In this document: one piece after another, positions 24,259 through 31,845 of the stretch | Layout of the letters: each line of letters begins with the position of its first letter | Numbering within the stretch: the stretch's first letter is position 1 | Assembly: GCF_036250065.1 (NCBI RefSeq) | Contig: NZ_CP109199.1 | Coordinates: 62,001 to 126,000, forward strand | Reading direction: 5' to 3' | Source of the DNA: Micromonospora sp. NBC_01699 | GTDB taxonomy: Bacteria > Actinomycetota > Actinomycetes > Mycobacteriales > Micromonosporaceae | DNA length: 64,000 bases | Notes under the pieces: generated by a model | The model's input: only the letters and a program-made list of their open reading frames with translations | What the model was told of the DNA's origin: nothing | The model's database searches: none | Made by a program: the position numbers and the translations under genes

Positions 24259-25985
24259 GACGTACCCGCTGTCGTGCGGCCGGCGGGCGCCGGGAGGTCG
24301 GGTGACAGCTCGGCCGGCAGGTCGACGATCCGGGACCGGAGCAGCTCGCCGAGCGCCTTCGCCTGCGGGTCGAACCGGGTCGACGCGGCCACCCCGGCAC
24401 CGAGCAGGCCCCGGATCACGAAGTTGACCGCGGCCAGGTTCGGCAGCTCGTACCGCTCGACGTCGAGGTTTGCCGTCTCCGGCAGCAGCTCCCGCAGCCG
24501 GTCGACGGTCAACCAGTCGCGTAACCAGCCATAGCCCTTCGCGGACCGTACCCACACGCCGAGGTTCGCGTCGCCGCCCTTGTCGCCGGAACGCGCCCCG
24601 ACCACCGTCCCCAGTGGTGCCCGACGGGTCGGACCCGGCTCCGGTCGCCGGACCGGGGGCGGCACGGGACGGGTCGGCGGGGTGGCGGTCAGCGGTGGGG
24701 GCGGGACCGGGACCCGCTCGCCGGAGGGCAGCACCGCCAGCTGCTCGACCGCGTCCTGCGGCAGGTCGGTGGCGGTGAAGACGCCGTACGGGCTGGCGTC
24801 GCCGGGCACCCCGGTCAGTGTGCAACCGGGGTACGAGGCGAGCGCCAGTTCGATCGCGGCGGCCGAGAACATCCGCCCGGCCCGCTTCGGGTCAGCGTCG
24901 CGCAGGTGTACGTGCAGCAACGCGCTCGCCGACTCGGTGTCGACCGCGTCCACCTGGTCCGTACGGGCGAGCGTGAACTCCAGGCCGGTCGCGCCGACCG
25001 CCTCGGTGAGCTGGTCCCGTACGAGTTCCGCCTTCGCCTCGATATCAAGTCCACAGAGGACAAACGTGGCGGTGTTGCGGTAACCGCCGAGGGAGTTGGC
25101 GCCGACCTTGACGGTGGGCGGTGGCGGCAGGCCCTTGACGCCGGTGACCCGTACCCGGTCCTGGCCGTCGTCGGTGAGACTGACCGTGTCGAGGCGGGTC
25201 ACCACGTCCGGGCCGAGGTAGTCCGGGCCGCCGATCTCGTAGAGCAGTTGCGCGGTAACGGTTTCCCGGGTCACACCGCCGCCGGTGCCGGGGTGCTTGG
25301 TGATGACCGAGGAACCGTCGGCGGAAAGCTCGGCGATCGGGAAACCGGGTCGGCGGCCACCGTCGGGCAGCTCGGTGAAGAAGCTGAAGTTGCCACCGGT
25401 CACCTGCGCCCCGCATTCGAGCAGGTGCCCGGCGACCGTCGCCCCGGCGAGGCGGTCGAGATCGGCGTGGGTCCAGCCGAACCGGTGGATCGCCGGGCCG
25501 ACGACCAGCGACGCGTCGGTGACCCGGCCGGTCACCACGATGTTCGCGCCCCCCGCCAGGCAGCGCGCGATCCCGAACGCACCCAGGTACGCGTTCGCCG
25601 TCAACGCGTCCGGCCGGTCGACGGCGTCGCCGGTGACGTACCCGACCCGGACCGGCACACCGAGCCGAACGGCTTGGGCCCGGATGGCGTTGGCCAGTCC
25701 GGCCGGGTTCAGCCCACCGGCGTTGGTGACCAGGGTGACCCCGCGCTCGACCGCGCTGCCCAGACAGGATTCGAGCTGGCGCGGGAACGTCCGGGCGTAG
25801 CCGAGGTCGGGGTCCCTGAGCCGGTCCCGGCCGAGGATCAGCATGGTGAGTTCGGCCAGGTAGTCGCCGGTGAGCACGTCGAGCTGCCCGCCGTCGAGCA
25901 TCTCCCGCCAGGCGTCGAACCGGTCGCCGTAGAAGCCGGAGGCGTTGCCTATCCGCAGGACGGCCGGCGCGGTGGGCGTACTCAT
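24255..25985 (-). CDS. AtuA-family (DUF1446) acyl-CoA/acyclic terpene utilisation protein
   Basis: A 576-residue protein with the DUF1446/AtuA pattern: VLRIGNASGFYGDRF at the start, TNAGGLNPAGLAN, GYVTGDAV, GGANIVVTGRVTDAS and the C-terminal domain GARSGDKGGDANLGVWV. The family is found in acyclic terpene and branched-chain acid catabolic operons together with biotin carboxylases, but its biochemical step is not established. ATG 25985 overlaps the upstream stop by 4 bp. The C-terminus has ~15 extra Pro/Ala/Gly-rich residues beyond the usual end (after SRIVDLPAEL). Confidence 0.87.
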   Translation of the reverse strand: MSTPTAPAVLRIGNASGFYGDRFDAWREMLDGGQLDVLTGDYLAELTMLILGRDRLRDPDLGYARTFPRQLESCLGSAVERGVTLVTNAGGLNPAGLANAIRAQAVRLGVPVRVGYVTGDAVDRPDALTANAYLGAFGIARCLAGGANIVVTGRVTDASLVVGPAIHRFGWTHADLDRLAGATVAGHLLECGAQVTGGNFSFFTELPDGGRRPGFPIAELSADGSSVITKHPGTGGGVTRETVTAQLLYEIGGPDYLGPDVVTRLDTVSLTDDGQDRVRVTGVKGLPPPPTVKVGANSLGGYRNTATFVLCGLDIEAKAELVRDQLTEAVGATGLEFTLARTDQVDAVDTESASALLHVHLRDADPKRAGRMFSAAAIELALASYPGCTLTGVPGDASPYGVFTATDLPQDAVEQLAVLPSGERVPVPPPPLTATPPTRPVPPPVRRPEPGPTRRAPLGTVVGARSGDKGGDANLGVWVRSAKGYGWLRDWLTVDRLRELLPETANLDVERYELPNLAAVNFVIRGLLGAGVAASTRFDPQAKALGELLRSRIVDLPAELSPDLPAPAGRTTAGTS

Positions 25986-26854
25986 GGGTGGTTTCCGGCG
26001 GCGGTGCGGCGGGCCGCGCGGTCCCGACCGGCGCGCGGCTCCCGGCCCGGTCCGGGCGGGCCGGCGAACGCCTGGGCGATGTCCAGCCACTCGTCCGCGA
26101 CCCCGCCCGTTGCCACCAGGGACAGGTCGGTGCGGTGCCGGCGCTGGGTGACCAGCAGGCAGAAGTCCAGCGCCGGCCCGGCGACCAGGTCGACCGCGTC
26201 GGCCGTCCCGAACGTCCACTCGGTGCCGTCGGGGGCGCGAAGTTCGACCCGGACCGGCACGTCGGGCGCGGCCCGGCCGTGGGTGGCGAAGCTGTGCCCG
26301 AGGGTACGGAAGCCCAGGTGCGCCACGTGCCGCAGCCGACCGCTCGGGGTACGGGTGACACCGAGCGTGTCCGCCACGTCCTGACCGTGCGCCCAGGTTT
26401 CCATCAGCCTGGCCGTTGCCATGGTGGCGGGGGACAGGCTCGTGCCGTACCACGGCAGTCTGTCGCCGGCCGGCACGGCGGCGAGCGCGGCGGCCAGCGC
26501 GGCCCGGCCGGTACGCCACCGGTCGAGCAGGGCGGCCGGCGCGGCACGCGGATCGGTTGGTCCGTCCGGTGCACCGGCCATCACCTGGTCGAGGATCTCG
26601 TTCGCGCCCCGGTCGGCGAAACCGCCCGGATCGGCCGCGGCGTCTTCGAGCGAGGCGTAGAACGCCGGTACGTCGGTGGCGGCCAGCAGTGCCACGTGGT
26701 CGGTCCAGGCCAGGTGCGCGATCTGGTGGGCGATGGTCCAGCCCGGTGCCGGGGTCGGTTCGGCCCAGTCGACCGCCGGCCGCTCGGCGACCAGCGCGTC
26801 CAGCTCGCTCGATTCGTCGGTCAGGTCGGTCAGCAGCTGACTCAGGTCGACCAC
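25982..26854 (-). CDS. TIGR03084-family DinB-like metal-binding protein
   Basis: A 290-residue protein starting VDLSQLLTDLTDE. It has the maleylpyruvate-isomerase/DinB-type N-terminal helical bundle, with metal-ligand histidines in TIAHQIAHLAWTDH and METWAHGQDVADTL, followed by a C-terminal SCP-2-like domain. The GTG at 26854 follows a strong acggaggcacc ribosome binding site and lies inside the 3' end of the TetR gene (13-bp overlap). TIGR03084 proteins recur beside AtuA-like and carboxylase genes in actinobacteria; the reaction is unknown. The tail is Arg/Ala-rich and probably disordered. Confidence 0.83.
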   Translation of the reverse strand: MVDLSQLLTDLTDESSELDALVAERPAVDWAEPTPAPGWTIAHQIAHLAWTDHVALLAATDVPAFYASLEDAAADPGGFADRGANEILDQVMAGAPDGPTDPRAAPAALLDRWRTGRAALAAALAAVPAGDRLPWYGTSLSPATMATARLMETWAHGQDVADTLGVTRTPSGRLRHVAHLGFRTLGHSFATHGRAAPDVPVRVELRAPDGTEWTFGTADAVDLVAGPALDFCLLVTQRRHRTDLSLVATGGVADEWLDIAQAFAGPPGPGREPRAGRDRAARRTAAGNHP

Positions 26855-27603
26855 GGTGCCTCCGTTGGTTGACGCGGGGTGCCCTCGGTACGCGACGGCG
26901 TGACGACGCTCGACGGGTCGATGATGGTCGACGGATTGCCGGTGGTCGGCGGGGTGCCGGTGGTCGACGGATTGCCGGCGGTCGGCGGGGTGCCGGTGGT
27001 CGACGGGGTGACGATGGTGGCGAGTTGGCGTTTCCAGAAGGCCAGCAGTGGGGCGCGGCGGGCCGAGTCGTCGGAGAGCAGGTTCGCCACTCCGAGTCCG
27101 CGCAGCAGGTCGAGGGTGGCCTGCACCGACTCGCGTACGCCGGGGGTCCGTTCGTCGGCGCCGAGCAACTCGACGGTGAGCCGGTGCATCTCCCGGCCCA
27201 CCCGCGCCTCCAGCGGCACCAGCGCGTCCCGCAGCTCCGGGTCCGTACGCGCGGCCAGCCAGAGTTCGAGGCCGGCGACGAACAGTGGTCCGGTGAACGC
27301 CACCGCGAGCATGTCGATCACCCGGTCGAGCCGGTCCGGCCCGGACGGCAGCGCGGCTGCCTCGGCCCTGATCTCCACCGCCCGCCGTTCGGCCAGGTGC
27401 TCTACGGCGGCCATCACCAGGGCGGCCTTGGTGGGGTAGTGGTGCAACTGGGCGCCCCGGGAAACACCGGCCCGGGTGGCGACGACGGTCGAGGTGGTGC
27501 CGGACCAGCCGCGTTCGGCCAGACAGTCCACAGTGGCTTCGAGCAGCCGGGCCTGGGTCGCGCGGCTGCGCTCCTGCTGCGGCACACGGGTGACAGCGGA
27601 CAC
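26842..27603 (-). CDS. TetR-family regulator of the branched-acyl catabolic operon
   Basis: A 253-residue protein. The N-terminal TetR HTH is clear (ARLLEATVDCLAERGW, TTSTVVATRAGVSRGAQLHH, YPTKAALVMAAVEHL). The helical ligand domain runs to about residue 215. It is followed by an unusual Thr/Pro/Gly/Asn tail made by a 36-bp DNA repeat. The GTG at 27603 is chosen because the frame upstream is low-complexity Gly/Arg from the G-rich element. It overlaps the next gene by 13 bp, so it is the first gene of the operon and probably autoregulates through the palindrome at 27633-27646. An acyl-CoA ligand is the likely inducer. Confidence 0.85.
   Translation of the reverse strand: MSAVTRVPQQERSRATQARLLEATVDCLAERGWSGTTSTVVATRAGVSRGAQLHHYPTKAALVMAAVEHLAERRAVEIRAEAAALPSGPDRLDRVIDMLAVAFTGPLFVAGLELWLAARTDPELRDALVPLEARVGREMHRLTVELLGADERTPGVRESVQATLDLLRGLGVANLLSDDSARRAPLLAFWKRQLATIVTPSTTGTPPTAGNPSTTGTPPTTGNPSTIIDPSSVVTPSRTEGTPRQPTEAPWST
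26926..27021. repeat. 36-bp tandem repeat in the 3' end of the TetR gene
   Basis: Copies begin at 26926, 26962 and 26998, the third partial. The unit starts ggtcgacggattgccgg. It encodes an in-frame 12-residue TTGTPPTAGNPS-type repeat, outside the folded TetR domain. Confidence 0.85.
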
Positions 27604-27632
27604 CCGAACAGCGTGCCGCCAACAAAACAAAC

Positions 27633-27646
27633 AGTCAAGCCTGACT
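27633..27646. promoter_or_regulatory. TetR operator candidate
   Basis: AGTCA-AGCC-TGACT, a perfect 5-bp dyad in an A/T-rich island, lies 30 nt upstream of the TetR start at 27603. On the minus strand the same bases contain TTGACT, a possible -35 box, so binding would block transcription. Confidence 0.6.
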
Positions 27647-27650
27647 TTTT

Positions 27651-27863
27651 CCCCACCCCCGCCCCGCCCCCACCCCCGCCCCCGCCCCGCCCCCGCCCCG
27701 CCCCCAAGGCCCGCGATCTTGCACTTATGGCGGTGCACAAATCCGAGCAAGTCACTCGTTTCGGGCGCCACAACTGCAAGATCGATCGAGAGAGTGGGGG
27801 TGCGGGGGTGCGGGGGTGGGGGTGGGGGGTGGGGGTGGGGGTGAGGGCGAGAGTGGGGGTGGG
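27651..27863. repeat. C-tract / inverted repeat / G-tract structured element
   Basis: A ~55-bp run of CCCC(C)G/A units (27651-27706) is followed by a 19-nt inverted repeat (arms 27714-27732 and 27766-27784, two mismatches, arm cgatcttgcacttatggcg) around a 33-nt centre, then a ~70-bp GGGGG(T) run (27794-27863). The outer tracts are complementary, so the whole could fold as one cruciform of ~200 bp, and each strand has several G4-type runs. It separates the phosphoesterase stop from the TetR promoter. The arm looks like an interspersed intergenic repeat; other copies must be sought in the genome. Confidence 0.8.
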
Positions 27864-28613
27864 TCAGCGGCCGTCGCGGGGGCTGAAGACGGTGAGGGCT
27901 TCGGCGTCGCTGGCGCGGGAGTGCAGGTAGTAGTCGGCCCAGGTGGCGGCGTCGGGGTAGTCCGACTCGGCGGCCACCCGTACGCAGGCGGCCTCGATGT
28001 CGTACGCGGTTCGCCGCAGTTGCACCCCCGGCCCGAGTAGCGCCCAGTGCGCGCCGGCCCGCCCGTACGGCATGCCGACGCTACCGGGGTTCACCACCAG
28101 CCGGCGGTGCGCGAGTCGGACGTACGGCATGTGGGTGTGGCCGCAGACGATCGTCTCGACCTCGTCCGGCAGGCCGGCGAACACCTCGGTCCACCGGTCC
28201 AGCCGCGAGTCGACCAGCACGACCTCCTCGTCGTCGCGCGGGGTGGCGTGGCAGAACAGCACCGGGCCGAGCCCGTCCACCGCCAGCGTCACCGTCTCCG
28301 GGATCGAGGTGAGCAGGTCCACGTGGTCGTCGCGCAGTTGGGTGGCGGCCCACGGGGCGATCGGGTCCGGGATCGAGGGCGCCTTGCCCGCGCGCAGTTC
28401 GATCAGCTCCCGGTCGGCGTTGCCGCGTACCCAGATCACCCGGTCGCCGAGCGCGGTCAGGCGGTCCAGGGTTTCGACGGGTTGCGGGCCGGCGGCGATG
28501 TCGCCGGTCAGCACTATCCGGTCGGCGGAGCGGACGTCCGGCTCGGCCAGCACCGCGTCCAGCGCAGGCAGTACGCCGTGGATGTCGGAGAGGACGGCGA
28601 TGGTCTGTGGCAT
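27864..28613 (-). CDS. YfcE/MJ0936-type metallophosphoesterase
   Basis: A 249-residue calcineurin-like phosphoesterase with all metal-binding motifs in order: SDIHG (near residue 9), TGDIAAG, VRGNADRE, FCHATPRD and CGHTHMPYVR, followed by NPGSVGMPYG. It hydrolyses phosphodiesters or phosphomonoesters with a dinuclear metal centre; a role in cyclic nucleotide turnover is possible, given the nearby crp gene, but not shown. It starts at ATG 28613, stands alone in the minus direction, and its stop abuts the G-tract element, which may act as its terminator. Confidence 0.85.
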   Translation of the reverse strand: MPQTIAVLSDIHGVLPALDAVLAEPDVRSADRIVLTGDIAAGPQPVETLDRLTALGDRVIWVRGNADRELIELRAGKAPSIPDPIAPWAATQLRDDHVDLLTSIPETVTLAVDGLGPVLFCHATPRDDEEVVLVDSRLDRWTEVFAGLPDEVETIVCGHTHMPYVRLAHRRLVVNPGSVGMPYGRAGAHWALLGPGVQLRRTAYDIEAACVRVAAESDYPDAATWADYYLHSRASDAEALTVFSPRDGR

Positions 28614-28666
28614 CGGTCCAGCCTCGCGCGCCGTACGGTCCCGGGTCGAGATGCTTCAGCGGGCGG

Positions 28667-28759
28667 CAGAAAGCGGGTTACGAGCAGGGACGGGCAGCAG
28701 AAAGCGGGTTACGAGCAGGGACGGGCAGCAGAAAGCGGGTTATGAGCACGGGTGGACAG
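28667..28759. repeat. Three tandem copies of a 31-bp intergenic repeat
   Basis: Units beginning cagaaagcgggttacgagc start at 28667, 28698 and 28729. The first two are essentially identical and the third is diverged at its end. They fill the 28614-28809 gap between the phosphoesterase start and the crp terminator. There are no spacers, so it is not a CRISPR. Confidence 0.9.
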
Positions 28760-28764
28760 CGGAG

Positions 28765-28794
28765 AGCGGGGGGCGCCGATCGGCGACCCCCGCT
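28765..28794 (-). terminator. Terminator after crp
   Basis: A G/C-rich inverted repeat (agcggggg paired with cccccgct, inner dyad cgccgatcggcg) lies 15 nt beyond the crp stop on the minus strand. A short T run lies on its other side, so it may also stop transcription coming from the left. Confidence 0.7.
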
Positions 28795-28809
28795 TTTGCG
28801 CTTGTTGTC

Positions 28810-29487
28810 TCAGACGCGGGCGCGTCGGGCCAGGCGCTCCGGGTCGAGGATGATGATGCTCTTGCCGTCGAGCCGCAGCCAGCCACGCGAGGCGAAGTCG
28901 GCCAGCGCCTTGTTCACCGTCTCCCGGGAGGCGCCGACGAGCTGGGCGATCTCCTCCTGGGTCAGGTCGTGGGTGACCCGCAGGACGCCGCCGTCACGGG
29001 TGCCGAACCGGCCCGCCATCTGGAGCAGGTTCTTCGCCACCCGGCCCGGTACGTCCGTGAAGATCAGGTCGGCCAGTGAGTCGTTCGTCCGGCGCAGCCT
29101 GCGGGCGAGCACACGCAGCAACTGCTCGGCGATCTCCGGCCGGTTGTTCAGCCAGGGCCGCAGCGCCTGCTTGCGCAGCCGGACCAACTTCGTGTCGGTG
29201 ACCGCGGTCGCGGTGGCCGTACGCGGCCCCGGGTCGAAGAGCGACAGCTCGCCGACCATGTCCGACGGACCCATCACGGCGATCAGATTCTGGCGGCCGT
29301 CCGCGGCGCGTCGACCAACCTTGATCTTGCCGGTGAGTAGGATATAGAGGCTGTCACCGGGTTCGCCCTCGTTAAAGACGATTTCGCCCTTGCGGACGTC
29401 GATCGTCTCCATCTCCTTGGCGAGCGCCTCGGCCGCTTCCGGGTCTACGCCCTGGAAGATCCCGCTGCGGGCCAGTACCTCGTCCAT
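28810..29487 (-). CDS. crp: Crp/Fnr-family cAMP receptor-type regulator
   Basis: A 225-residue regulator. The N-terminal cyclic-nucleotide-binding domain includes [20 protein letters not shown] and the phosphate-binding cassette [17 protein letters not shown]; the C-terminal winged helix includes [20 protein letters not shown]. Length and motifs match the actinobacterial Crp/GlxR group (M. tuberculosis Rv3676). ATG 29487 follows ggaggtgcgcg. In mycobacteria the nth-tlpA-nudL-marP genes lie beside crp, as here. cAMP may come from the class III cyclase at 386-4249 (inference). A perfect hairpin in the 5' leader may affect translation. Confidence 0.92.
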   Translation of the reverse strand: MDEVLARSGIFQGVDPEAAEALAKEMETIDVRKGEIVFNEGEPGDSLYILLTGKIKVGRRAADGRQNLIAVMGPSDMVGELSLFDPGPRTATATAVTDTKLVRLRKQALRPWLNNRPEIAEQLLRVLARRLRRTNDSLADLIFTDVPGRVAKNLLQMAGRFGTRDGGVLRVTHDLTQEEIAQLVGASRETVNKALADFASRGWLRLDGKSIIILDPERLARRARV

Positions 29488-29814
29488 CGCGCACCTCCGA
29501 CTGCGCGCACCTCCGTCGGCCGGGTCCGCCGGCCGATGATCCGTCGCGCGCCGCCAAGTCTAAGCGCACGTCAACGGGATCCGGGGGTGCACCCCTGGAA
29601 ACTTGATCCGGCACGGAAACCCGTCCGACCATGACAGCGGCTATCATCCGCGCGCCAGCGGCCCGCGTCCACCCGACCTCACCGAAGCACCCCGATAGTG
29701 CAGGTCCGGGCCGCTGACCGAGCCATCAAACAGCCTGAATGGGCCCGGTGCCCGGTTTTCCCGAGCCGAACGGCCGACCTCGCCAGGTGAACAGGTTATG
29801 TAGCGTCGCGGGCG
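29488..29814. promoter_or_regulatory. crp/capA divergent intergenic region
   Basis: A 327-bp gap. It contains an 8-bp perfect hairpin (TCGGCCGG, loop gtccg, 29516-29536) in the crp leader 29 nt before the start, a TAGACT -10-like box for crp (minus strand, 29557-29562), and a 12-bp perfect palindrome GGGGTGCACCCC (29584-29595). On the capA side TAGCGT (29801-29806) lies 8 nt before the ATG. I found no canonical TGTGA-N6-TCACA Crp site. Confidence 0.5.
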
Positions 29815-31008
29815 ATGTACGAGAGCAGCCAACCCACCCCCCGCCCGAACCGCAGGCACCGCGGTCCCGGCCGACTCGTCCTCGTGGTCGGCGCGGTCGT
29901 GGCCCTCCTGCTCGGTGTCGGGCTGGCCGGGCTGGCCGCCACCCGCCTGCTCGACGACCCCGACCCGTCCCGGTGGCAGGCCGAACCGGTCGGCAGTGCC
30001 GGCAGTGCCGGCGCGGGGACGCCCAGCCCCGAGCCGACGGCGGCACAGGTCGTCTCGCTCTCCGCGACCGGCGACATCGTGATGGGCAACGCCCCGGCGC
30101 GTCTGCCGGCCAACGGCGGCAAGGGTTTCTTCGACTCGGTCAGGGAGGCACTCGCCGCCGACCTGGTGATGGGAAACCTGGAAGAGCCGATAACGGACGA
30201 CACCGGCACCTCCAAGTGCGGGGCCAACTCCACCCAGTGCCACCAGTTCCGGGTCCCCCCGTCGTACGCGGCGCACCTCAAGGAAGCCGGCTTCGGGCTG
30301 CTGAACCAGGCCAACAACCACGGCTACGACTACGGCGCCGCCGGTTACCGCAACACCCAGCGGCACCTGGAGGCGCAGGGGCTGGCCAACACCGGCGCGC
30401 CGGACCAGATCACCGTGATGGACGTCAAGGGCGTCAAGGTCGCGGTCGTCGGCTTCTCGTCGTACGCGTGGAGCAACAGCCTGGTCGACATCCCCGCCGC
30501 GGCAGAGGTGATCAAGAAGGCCGCGACCCAGGCCGAGCTGGTTGTCGTACAGGTGCACATGGGTGGCGAGGGCACCGACAAGATCCACGTCAAGCCGGGC
30601 ACCGAGATGTTCCTCGGCGAGAACCGGGGCGACCCGGTCAAGTTCTCCCACGCGATGGTCGACGCGGGTGCCGACCTGATCGTCGGGCACGGGCCGCACG
30701 TGCTGCGCGGGATGGAGTTCTACCAGGGCCGGCTGATCGCGTACAGCCTGGGCAACTTCGCCGGTGGTGCCGGGGCGCTGAACAACAGCGGCCGGCTCGG
30801 CTGGGGCGGGGTGCTCAAGGTGTCACTGGCCGCCGACGGCACCTTCAGCGGCGGCGAGTTCGTCTCGACGTACATGAACAGCGCCGGTAAGCCGACCGTG
30901 GACACCCAGAAGCGCGGGCTCAAGGCGGTCCAGGACCTGTCCGCCGCCGACTTCGACAACTCCGCGGCGAAACTCGACGCGGCCGGGAAGATCAGCGCGC
31001 CGGCCTGA
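29815..31008 (+). CDS. CapA-family poly-gamma-glutamate-type metallophosphatase, membrane-anchored
   Basis: A 397-residue protein: short basic N-terminus, one membrane segment (~20-45, LVLVVGAVVALLLGVGLAGL), a Ser/Gly/Pro linker, then a CapA/PgsA domain (SLSATGDIVMGN, VMGNLEEPI, LLNQANNHGYDYG, VQVHMGGEGT, VGHGPHVLRGME, AYSLGNFAGG). CapA-type domains are metal-dependent and needed for extracellular poly-gamma-glutamate synthesis or export in Bacillus, but most actinobacterial members have no known product. The active domain would be extracellular. There is no ribosome binding site; TAGCGT just upstream suggests a leaderless transcript. It is followed by nth 48 nt downstream. Confidence 0.87.
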   Translation: MYESSQPTPRPNRRHRGPGRLVLVVGAVVALLLGVGLAGLAATRLLDDPDPSRWQAEPVGSAGSAGAGTPSPEPTAAQVVSLSATGDIVMGNAPARLPANGGKGFFDSVREALAADLVMGNLEEPITDDTGTSKCGANSTQCHQFRVPPSYAAHLKEAGFGLLNQANNHGYDYGAAGYRNTQRHLEAQGLANTGAPDQITVMDVKGVKVAVVGFSSYAWSNSLVDIPAAAEVIKKAATQAELVVVQVHMGGEGTDKIHVKPGTEMFLGENRGDPVKFSHAMVDAGADLIVGHGPHVLRGMEFYQGRLIAYSLGNFAGGAGALNNSGRLGWGGVLKVSLAADGTFSGGEFVSTYMNSAGKPTVDTQKRGLKAVQDLSAADFDNSAAKLDAAGKISAPA

Positions 31009-31043
31009 CCGGCGGGACCGGCCGAATGGTCGGTGGGCCGACG

Positions 31044-31056
31044 TAGGCTGACCGAC
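31044..31056 (+). promoter_or_regulatory. nth leaderless promoter -10 candidate
   Basis: TAGGCT (31044-31049) ends 7 nt before the GTG at 31057, and no ribosome binding site is present. The -35 region has no good match. Confidence 0.4.
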
Positions 31057-31845
31057 GTGAGCCGTACTCCTGCCCCCGCCGCCGAGACCGACCTCGGCCG
31101 CAAGCGAAGGGCTCGCCGGATCGGCCGGCTGTTGACCGAGACCCACCCGGACGCGCACTGCGAGCTGGACCACGACGGCCCGCTGCAACTCGCCGTGGCC
31201 ACCATCCTCTCGGCCCAGGCCACCGACAAGAAGGTCAACGAGGTCACACCGAAGCTCTTCGCCCGCTACCGCACCGCCGAGGACTACGCCGGCGCCGACC
31301 GGGCCGAGGTCGAGGACCTGATCCGGCAGACCGGCTTTTTCCGGAACAAGACCAGCTCGCTGATCAACCTCGGGCGGGCGCTGGTCGAGCGGTACGACGG
31401 CCGGGTGCCCGGCAAGCTCACCGACCTGGTGACCCTGCCCGGGATCGGGCGCAAGACGGCCAACGTGATCCTCGGCAACGCCTTCGACGTGCCCGGCATC
31501 ACCGTCGACACCCACTTCCAGCGGCTGATGCACCGGTGGCGGCTGACCACCGAGACCGATCCGGTGAAGATCGAACACGCGATCGGCGCGCTCTACGAGA
31601 AGCGCGAGTGGACCATGCTCTCGCACCGGGTGATCTTCCACGGCCGGCGGGTCTGCCACGCCCGCAAGCCCGCCTGCGGCGCCTGCACACTGGCCCCGCT
31701 CTGCCCCTCGTACGGCCTCGGCCCGACCGAGCCGGAGGCCGCCGCCAAGCTGCTCAAGGGACCCCGTGCCCGCGAACTCGCGATCCAGGCCGGAATCGAC
31801 CCCGCGCTGGTGCCGGCGACCGCGGTGGCCGCGGAGGCACCGTGA
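31057..31845 (+). CDS. nth: Endonuclease III
   Basis: A 262-residue base-excision repair glycosylase/AP lyase. The helix-hairpin-helix [13 protein letters not shown] and following VDTHFQRL provide the catalytic Lys (GIGRKTA) and Asp (VDTH), and the C-terminal C-x6-C-x2-C-x5-C cluster ([17 protein letters not shown]) binds the 4Fe-4S centre. GTG 31057 replaces the upstream in-frame start at 31033 because a -10-like TAGGCT sits 7 nt before it. It overlaps the thioredoxin-like gene by 4 bp and heads the nth-tlpA-nudL-marP block conserved near crp in mycobacteria. Confidence 0.93.
   Translation: MSRTPAPAAETDLGRKRRARRIGRLLTETHPDAHCELDHDGPLQLAVATILSAQATDKKVNEVTPKLFARYRTAEDYAGADRAEVEDLIRQTGFFRNKTSSLINLGRALVERYDGRVPGKLTDLVTLPGIGRKTANVILGNAFDVPGITVDTHFQRLMHRWRLTTETDPVKIEHAIGALYEKREWTMLSHRVIFHGRRVCHARKPACGACTLAPLCPSYGLGPTEPEAAAKLLKGPRARELAIQAGIDPALVPATAVAAEAP

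Noticed and set aside
28667-28759. CRISPR-like array
   Set aside because: The three 31-bp copies are directly adjacent with no unique spacers, and there are no cas genes in the window.
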